Positions 7,495 through 11,208 of a DNA stretch of 11,208 bases are shown here, in pieces (the first letter of the stretch is position 1; every line of letters begins with the position of its first letter). This DNA is from JBDSLU01 sp039916225 (GTDB lineage: Bacteria > Acidobacteriota > Vicinamibacteria > Vicinamibacterales > Vicinamibacteraceae): assembly GCA_039916225.1 (NCBI GenBank), contig JBDSLU010000551.1, positions 1 through 11,208 of the forward strand, given 5' to 3'. The position numbers were made by a program, and so were the translations under genes. Under the pieces are notes generated by a model. The model did not search any database. It was not told where the DNA came from and saw nothing but the letters and a program-made list of their open reading frames with translations.

Positions 7495-8130
7495 TCAGCG
7501 CGCCGGCAGGTCGGCGTCCGGGCCGACGAAGAGCATGTAGGCACCGACGTCGGGGCGCGGGTAGTCGGGTTCGATGAGGCGCGGCTTGGCAGCGACCAGC
7601 CGCCACGGCGAGAGCCAGCGTCCGTAGACTTCCGGAGCGCGGCCGCAGGTGTAGCCGAGTTCGCCGTGCGCCCGATCGCCCGCCTCGAGCGTCACGTCGG
7701 TTTCCTCGCACAGGAGCAGCGTGCCGTCCGGCTTCATGAGGCGCAGGATCTCGGCGACGACATCGAGGACCCCGGGCTCCGGCACGTGCTGCAGCACGGT
7801 GAAGACGAGGCCGATGTCGAAGGTGGCGTCGGACGCGGGCAGCTGGGCGAGCCGTTCGATGTGGCGGACGTCGATGCCGGGCATCAGCCCGCGCGCCGTC
7901 GACACCAGGCCGGGCTCGCGCTCGAAGCCGACGACCGTGTCGGCGAACTCGCCGAGCAGCGACGTCATCCGGCCGAAGCCGCAGCCGACGTCACAGGCGG
8001 CGGCGACGCGGCCGCGATACCGGGTCGCGAGCAGCGTCCGGACGTCGCGCTGCTCGAGGTAGGCGCGCAGCATCGCGCGCGGCCCGTCGACGTCGACGAC
8101 CTCGGACGGGGTCCAGACCAGCCGCTCCAC
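7495..8130 (-). CDS. Class I SAM-dependent methyltransferase
   Basis: The 211-residue protein carries a Rossmann-type SAM-binding motif I (CDVGCGFGRM, 46-55) and an acidic residue at the end of the second strand (E70 in VGFERE). It also has a motif IV-like FDIGLVFTVLQHV (104-116) and a KPDGTLLLCEE segment (133-143). This arrangement is that of Methyltransf_11/25-like enzymes acting on small molecules or lipids; the acceptor is not identifiable. The start is GTG at 8130, since an in-frame TGA lies five codons upstream. The next ATG would be at residue 20 and still leave the SAM fold intact. No Shine-Dalgarno is evident. It is the first gene of a likely methyltransferase-SDR-symporter operon. 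Confidence 0.88.
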   Translation of the reverse strand: MERLVWTPSEVVDVDGPRAMLRAYLEQRDVRTLLATRYRGRVAAACDVGCGFGRMTSLLGEFADTVVGFEREPGLVSTARGLMPGIDVRHIERLAQLPASDATFDIGLVFTVLQHVPEPGVLDVVAEILRLMKPDGTLLLCEETDVTLEAGDRAHGELGYTCGRAPEVYGRWLSPWRLVAAKPRLIEPDYPRPDVGAYMLFVGPDADLPAR

Positions 8131-8183
8131 GCGGAGACGATATCAGAGCCAGGCGTGGGGCCGTCCCCGCGGGAACCTCACCG

Positions 8184-8274
8184 CCAACTCCCAATTGCCA
8201 ATTCCCGACGACCAAAACGGCGCTCGCGGCGGCCAACAGAATTTGGAGGTTGGAGCTTGGAGCTTGGCAGTTGC
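8184..8274. repeat. Converging heptanucleotide repeat array: five CCAANNN units, 21-nt spacer, five NNNTTGG units
   Basis: The left half (8184-8218) reads as consecutive 7-mers CCAACTC, CCAATTG, CCAATTC, CCGACGA, CCAAAAC. The right half (8240-8274) reads AATTTGG, AGGTTGG, AGCTTGG, AGCTTGG, CAGTTGC. Each right unit has the shape of the reverse complement of a left unit, so the array is an imperfect inverted structure in strict 7-bp register. It is far more AT-rich than its surroundings. Short tandem heptamers of this kind are known from cyanobacteria as STRR sequences. Whether this belongs to a similar dispersed family in this genome cannot be decided from one copy. Confidence 0.8.
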
Positions 8275-8277
8275 CGA

Positions 8278-8291
8278 CCGCCGATCGGCGG
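8278..8291. repeat. Perfect 14-bp palindrome downstream of the small protein gene
   Basis: CCGCCGATCGGCGG is a perfect palindrome starting 5 bp beyond the TAG of the small minus-strand gene and 3 bp after the heptad array. It could be a protein-binding site. A perfect palindrome leaves no natural loop and no T-run follows, so it is a poor intrinsic terminator. Confidence 0.6.
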
Positions 8292-8296
8292 CGGGC

Positions 8297-8617
8297 CTAG
8301 TCGAGCCAGGCGCGAACGCCGTGCTCGCCGGACTTGACCGAGAACAGCTCGCCGGCCGGGCACCCGCGCGCGGCGGCGTCGGCGGCGACGCTCTCGAGAT
8401 CGACCTGGTCGGCCACCACCCGCACCCGGACATCGTCCGGAACCAGGTCGGCGAGGCTCAGCACCGCGTATGACGGGAAGCAGACCTGCACCACGACGCG
8501 GTTGGCGCGCGTGACGCTGATGCGAAGCCAGCGGGCATGCGGCACCGCGGCAGCGCCGCCGTTGGCGCCGTTATCCGCGATGACGGGAGTGGAGGAGGGA
8601 GCGACGTGGTCGAGCAA
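8297..8617 (-). CDS. Small uncharacterised protein, possible SHOCT-like/YvlB C-terminal type domain
   Basis: The 106-residue reading frame opens at a TTG (8617) and ends with TAG at 8299-8297. A GTG at 8545 (residue 25) is a reasonable alternative start, because the first 24 residues are low-complexity and lie outside the recognisable part. From residue 30 the pattern is WLRISVT, a V-x-V-x-FPSYAVLSL strand and helix, then a DLESVAADAAARG helix and a final GELFSVKSGEHGVRAWLD strand pair. This resembles a small domain found at the end of YvlB/DUF4097-type proteins and in short acidobacterial hypothetical proteins; that is pattern recall, not a search. It lies 52 bp downstream of the DUF547 gene on the same strand. 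The coding call rests on its organised hydrophobic pattern and on filling an otherwise empty gap. Confidence 0.6.
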   Translation of the reverse strand: MLDHVAPSSTPVIADNGANGGAAAVPHARWLRISVTRANRVVVQVCFPSYAVLSLADLVPDDVRVRVVADQVDLESVAADAAARGCPAGELFSVKSGEHGVRAWLD

Positions 8618-8659
8618 CTGTGGGCGCCTTCCCCGAGTAAATCGGCGGGGGCGCCACAG
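8618..8659 (-). terminator. Long imperfect hairpin after the DUF547 gene; terminator or leader structure
   Basis: CTGTGGGCGCC (8618-8628) pairs with GGCGCCACAG (8650-8659) with one bulged G. Inside, CCCCGA (8631-8636) pairs with the region 8642-8649 around a GTAAA loop (8637-8641), giving a nearly continuous 42-nt hairpin. It begins 10 bp past the DUF547 stop codon, which suits a terminator. No T-run follows on the minus strand, and the hairpin ends immediately before the TTG start candidate of the small gene. It may instead be a processing or attenuation structure. Confidence 0.4.
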
Positions 8660-8669
8660 GCGTGAGCCG

Positions 8670-9539
8670 CTAGCGGGGACGGCCGCCGGTGAGGTCGTTC
8701 AGCTGCCAGTCGAAGGGCGTGAAACGGACGGCAAAATCGTTCTTCGCCAGCGTCTGCCGCTCGCCAGGCAGGAAGTGCGGCGCCAGCACGTGCAGGATCG
8801 CGCGCTCCATCGGGCTGCGGCCCGGATAGGGCGACTGGGCGTCGTCGCCGAACGCCTTGACGAACTCGGCTTCACGCCAGCTGAAGACCGCGGTCACCGT
8901 CAGCGCCTGGCCGCTGGCGTCGATCGACGCGCATTCGTGCCGGGTGACGCACTCGGCGGCGACCTGCTTCAGGTCGGCGTCGAGCGTGTCGGTGCTGTAG
9001 GCGGAGCTGCGCAGGCGTCCCCCACCCAACGCCCCGCGCCCGAGGGCCAGGAACAGGCGCGGATCGCCGAAGCCGGCGACCACCGACTTCTCGATGTCGT
9101 CGAGCGTCAGGCGACGCCCGGCGGCGTGCCGCACGCGCTTCTCGAACACGCCAGGCACCTGCCGGATGCTGTTGGCCGGATAGGCCGGCGACCGGCCGCT
9201 GATCGGATAGGCGTCGAGCACGCTCTCGATCACGAAGGCGTTGTAGGCGTTCAGCCAGAACGCGATCTGCCGCGGGCGTGGCCAGCCGTCGTACTCCGCC
9301 GTCGGCACGTCGAGCGAGGCGACATAGCGATCGAAGCCGCCGCGCGATCCCTTGAGGGCGCGGTAATAGATCAGGCCGTCGCGGACGTGGAGATCGAGGA
9401 GCTGATCGTAGGGCCGATGCAGCGGATCGACTGTCGAGGGCGGCGGATACTGCGCGGCCAGCGTGACGATCGAGAGGAGCGCGGCGGCGGCGAACGTCGC
9501 CACGGCCGCGAGGGAACGCGAGCAGTGCCGGGCGGTCAT
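8670..9539 (-). CDS. Exported DUF547-domain protein
   Basis: The 289-residue protein starts with a signal peptide-like N-terminus: positively charged start, hydrophobic stretch about 10-27, and small residues at LAAQ near 27-30. It is therefore probably secreted or periplasmic. DUF547 features follow: YDQLLDLHVRDGLIYYRAL (44-62), the signature FWLNAYNAFVIESVL (94-108), LTLDDIEK (144-151), and a late FVKAF then HVLAPHFLP segment (226-258). The usual cysteine-containing segment after DPR-x-x-x-AL is here LGRGALGGGRL (166-176), without cysteine. The function of DUF547 is not established. ATG 9539 is chosen because it overlaps the upstream hydrolase stop as ATGA (9539-9536), a common coupling arrangement; GGAG lies 9 nt upstream. 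Confidence 0.9.
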   Translation of the reverse strand: MTARHCSRSLAAVATFAAAALLSIVTLAAQYPPPSTVDPLHRPYDQLLDLHVRDGLIYYRALKGSRGGFDRYVASLDVPTAEYDGWPRPRQIAFWLNAYNAFVIESVLDAYPISGRSPAYPANSIRQVPGVFEKRVRHAAGRRLTLDDIEKSVVAGFGDPRLFLALGRGALGGGRLRSSAYSTDTLDADLKQVAAECVTRHECASIDASGQALTVTAVFSWREAEFVKAFGDDAQSPYPGRSPMERAILHVLAPHFLPGERQTLAKNDFAVRFTPFDWQLNDLTGGRPR

Positions 9540-10324
9540 CGCAGGAAGCTCCACAGGGCCAGTGCGAACGGCACCGGCTGCTCGAGGTTGGACATGTGGC
9601 CGGCATCGGGGATGACGACCAGCTGGGCGCCGGTGATGCCGTCGCGGAGCGTCTCTGCCGCTGACGGTGGGGTCAGCGCGTCGTCGGCGCCGACCATGAC
9701 CAGCGTCGGGCAGGTGATCGACGCCAGCCCAGGGCGCGCGTCCGGCCGCGTCTTCAAAGCCTCGAGGCCGTCGACGACGCCCTCGGCCTGGTTGCCCCCG
9801 GCGATCGTCTCGAGCTGCGCCTTCACGGCGCCAGCCGCCTGTGCGGCCGGGCCCATCAGCTTCGGGAGCATCGCCTGCAGCACCGCGCCCGGGCCGCGTT
9901 CGCGTGCCGTGGCCTGGAGTCGCACGCGGTTGGCCTTGGCTTCGTCGGTGTCGGGCTCGGCCCGCGTGTCGGCGAGCACCAGCGAGCGGCAGCGCTGCGG
10001 CGCGACACGATGCACCGCCAGCGCGATGTAGCCGCCCATCGACAGCCCGCCGATCACGGCGTCCTCGCAGCCGAGATGCCGCAGCAGCGCCAGGACGTCG
10101 GCGGCGTGATCGTCGACCGAGAGCGCCGGCGTGCCGCGCGATTCACCGAAGTTGCGCAGGTCGGGCGTGATGAGCGTCCAGCCATGCGGCGTGGTGGCAT
10201 GGAGGCCGTCCCACATGGCGGCGTGCAGCGGAAACCCGTGCAGCAGGATCACCGTGCGTCCCCGGCCCGATTGCAGCCACGAGATCGTCTGCCCGCCCAC
10301 CTCGACCGTGTGACGCGTCGTCAT
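9536..10324 (-). CDS. Alpha/beta-fold hydrolase
   Basis: The 262-residue protein has a clear alpha/beta hydrolase layout. LLHGFP (27-32) forms the oxyanion-hole region, GLSMG (93-97) is the nucleophile elbow with S95, GADDALTPP (212-220) carries the probable acid D215, and AGHMSNLEQP (241-250) contains catalytic H243. The overall form resembles 3-oxoadipate enol-lactonase and ester-hydrolase-like enzymes, but no aromatic-degradation genes are nearby, so no substrate is assigned. ATG 10324 is preferred; a GTG at 10339 would add five residues and run into the candidate ctaA -10 box. Neither start has a strong Shine-Dalgarno. The stop overlaps the DUF547 start by four bases, so the two genes are very likely co-translated. 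Confidence 0.92.
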   Translation of the reverse strand: MTTRHTVEVGGQTISWLQSGRGRTVILLHGFPLHAAMWDGLHATTPHGWTLITPDLRNFGESRGTPALSVDDHAADVLALLRHLGCEDAVIGGLSMGGYIALAVHRVAPQRCRSLVLADTRAEPDTDEAKANRVRLQATARERGPGAVLQAMLPKLMGPAAQAAGAVKAQLETIAGGNQAEGVVDGLEALKTRPDARPGLASITCPTLVMVGADDALTPPSAAETLRDGITGAQLVVIPDAGHMSNLEQPVPFALALWSFLR

Positions 10325-10330
10325 CGCCAG

Positions 10331-10336
10331 TATGAT
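10331..10336 (+). promoter_or_regulatory. Candidate -10 box (TATGAT) for ctaA
   Basis: TATGAT matches the sigma70 consensus at five of six positions. A partial -35 GTGACG lies at 10310-10315 with a short 15-bp spacer. It would start transcription near 10343, giving a leader of about 14 nt before the GTG of ctaA. The -35 would sit inside the first codons of the divergent hydrolase. Sigma usage in this lineage is assumed. Confidence 0.4.
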
Positions 10337-10346
10337 CACACGATGC

Positions 10347-10350
10347 GGAG
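10347..10350 (+). promoter_or_regulatory. Shine-Dalgarno GGAG of ctaA
   Basis: GGAG lies 6 nt before the GTG at 10357. It decides this start, because no other ATG or GTG occurs in frame between the upstream in-frame TGA (10333-10335) and 10357. Confidence 0.7.
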
Positions 10351-10356
10351 CACGCC

Positions 10357-11208
10357 GTGAACCGGCTGGCCCGGTTCGCGTGGATCGTCGTCGCCTGGAA
10401 CCTGGTGGTGATCGGCTGGGGTGCCTACGTCCGGGCCTCCGGCTCGGGCGCCGGCTGCGGCCAGCATTGGCCGCTCTGCAATGGCGAGATCGTGCCGCGG
10501 GCGCCGGCCCTGGCGACGATCATCGAGCTGACGCATCGCCTCACCAGCGGGCTCGCCCTGATCGCCCTCGTGGCGCTGGTCGTGGCGGTCTGGCGGTCCC
10601 GCCCGGCCGGGCACCCGGCGCGCCGCGCGGCCGCCTGGTCGATGATCTTCATGCTCGCGGAAGCCGGCGTCGGCGCCGGGCTCGTCCTGTTCGAGCTGGT
10701 CGCCGACAACGCCAGCCTGGCCCGGGCGCTGTTCATGGCCGTGCACCTCGCCAATACCTTCCTCCTCCTCGGCGCCATGACCCTGACCGCGCGGTGGCTG
10801 GACGACGGTCCGGTCGGCATGTCGCTCGAACGCCGCGGCGGACGCGCGGCGATCGTCGGTGTGCTGGCGCTGGGGGTGCTGGTGGTCGGCGTGAGCGGAG
10901 CCGTCGCCGCGCTCGGCGACACGCTCTTCCCCGCCACCTCGCTGGCCCACGCGCTGCAGCAGGATCTGTCCCCGACATCGCACGTGCTGCTGCGCCTGCG
11001 GGTGATTCATCCGACGCTGGCGGTCATCGTCGTGCTGGCGCTGATCGTCGTCGCGCCTCGCCTGCCGGTCGATGGCGAGGAGATGCGCTCCGGCATCGGC
11101 CCGGGCTCGCGGGTGGCGCTGCTCGCCGCCGCGCAGGCCGCGCTCGGCGGCCTGAATGTGGTGCTGCTGGCGCCGGTGTGGCTGCAGCTCGTGCACCTGC
11201 TGCTGGCT
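10357..11208 (+). CDS. ctaA: Heme A synthase (COX15/CtaA family), C-terminus cut by window edge
   Basis: The frame runs from GTG 10357 to the right edge for 284 codons without a stop. The protein is polytopic and carries the CtaA signatures. These are GAYVRASGSGAGC with the loop cysteines C34 and C41 (GCGQHWPLC), ELTHRLTSG with E57 and heme-ligand H60, then H130 (AVHLANTF), H218 (RVIHPTLAV) and H280 (QLVHLLLA). The four histidines sit in the two pseudo-symmetric halves as in Bacillus subtilis CtaA, where the cysteine pair, E57 and H60 have near-identical numbering. The enzyme oxidises the C8 methyl of heme O to the formyl group of heme A for aa3-type cytochrome oxidases, in the cytoplasmic membrane. 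Its presence implies an aerobic respiratory chain. Heme O synthase (ctaB) or oxidase genes might be expected to the right, beyond the window. The missing part should be only the end of the last membrane segments. Confidence 0.93.
   Translation, partial: MNRLARFAWIVVAWNLVVIGWGAYVRASGSGAGCGQHWPLCNGEIVPRAPALATIIELTHRLTSGLALIALVALVVAVWRSRPAGHPARRAAAWSMIFMLAEAGVGAGLVLFELVADNASLARALFMAVHLANTFLLLGAMTLTARWLDDGPVGMSLERRGGRAAIVGVLALGVLVVGVSGAVAALGDTLFPATSLAHALQQDLSPTSHVLLRLRVIHPTLAVIVVLALIVVAPRLPVDGEEMRSGIGPGSRVALLAAAQAALGGLNVVLLAPVWLQLVHLLLA

Noticed and set aside
8154..8171. CGTGGGG-CCGT-CCCCGCG stem-loop upstream of the methyltransferase
   Set aside because: It pairs fully only as plus-strand RNA with one G-U pair. 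On the transcribed minus strand there is a C-A mismatch and no T-run, so it is not supported as a terminator or leader.
8184..8274. CRISPR-like array
   Set aside because: Units are only 7 bp with no unique spacers of constant length, and no cas genes are nearby.
8334..10031. A 565-codon plus-strand frame across the DUF547 and hydrolase genes
   Set aside because: It is antisense to two motif-supported genes and shows no domain or hydrophobic pattern of its own.
10336..11196. A 286-codon minus-strand frame opposite the right-hand end
   Set aside because: The product is His/Gln/Arg-rich low complexity, and the plus strand here encodes CtaA with all its conserved cysteines and histidines.

Overview
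This is an 11.2 kb window of a very GC-rich bacterial chromosome. Ten protein-coding genes can be supported, two of them cut by the window edges, and I see no rRNA, tRNA, CRISPR array, IS element or phage gene. The dense gene packing, the GC-rich codon use, the large membrane glycosyltransferase-like protein, the DUF547 protein and the intergenic heptad repeats suggest an Acidobacteriota-type soil bacterium (perhaps class Vicinamibacteria). That placement is an inference from general character, not a marker-gene assignment.

Layout, left to right. (1) 1-3274, minus strand: a two-gene MrfA/MrfB (YprA/YprB) DNA-repair operon. The DUF1998-type helicase comes first, and 19 bp downstream follows a DEDD RNase H-like exonuclease whose C-terminus lies outside the window. 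(2) 3408-5402, plus strand: a 664-residue polytopic membrane protein of GT-C glycosyltransferase appearance, divergent from mrfA across a 133 bp gap. (3) 5332-8130, minus strand: a tight three-gene operon of SAM methyltransferase, SDR oxidoreductase and AGCS sodium:amino-acid symporter. Its last gene overlaps the convergent membrane-protein gene tail to tail by 71 bp. (4) 8131-8296: an intergenic stretch with an unusual converging array of 7-bp repeats and a perfect 14-bp GC palindrome. (5) 8297-10324, minus strand: alpha/beta hydrolase, exported DUF547 protein (joined by an ATGA overlap), then a small uncharacterised protein separated from DUF547 by a strong hairpin. (6) 10357-11208, plus strand: heme A synthase CtaA, starting with GTG and open to the right edge. 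It is divergent from the hydrolase with only 32 bp between the start codons.

Functionally the window looks like ordinary chromosomal housekeeping and repair content: interstrand-crosslink or mitomycin-type repair (mrfAB), cell-envelope glycan or lipid-linked sugar transfer (GT-C-like protein), sodium-coupled amino-acid uptake, and heme A supply for cytochrome oxidase. I do not see a clear new multi-gene defence or mobile system. The most unusual signal is the converging CCAA/TTGG heptad array at 8184-8274. Secondary points are the 15-bp in-frame repeat in mrfB, the hairpin ending exactly at a possible TTG start, and the compressed ctaA/hydrolase divergent promoter region.
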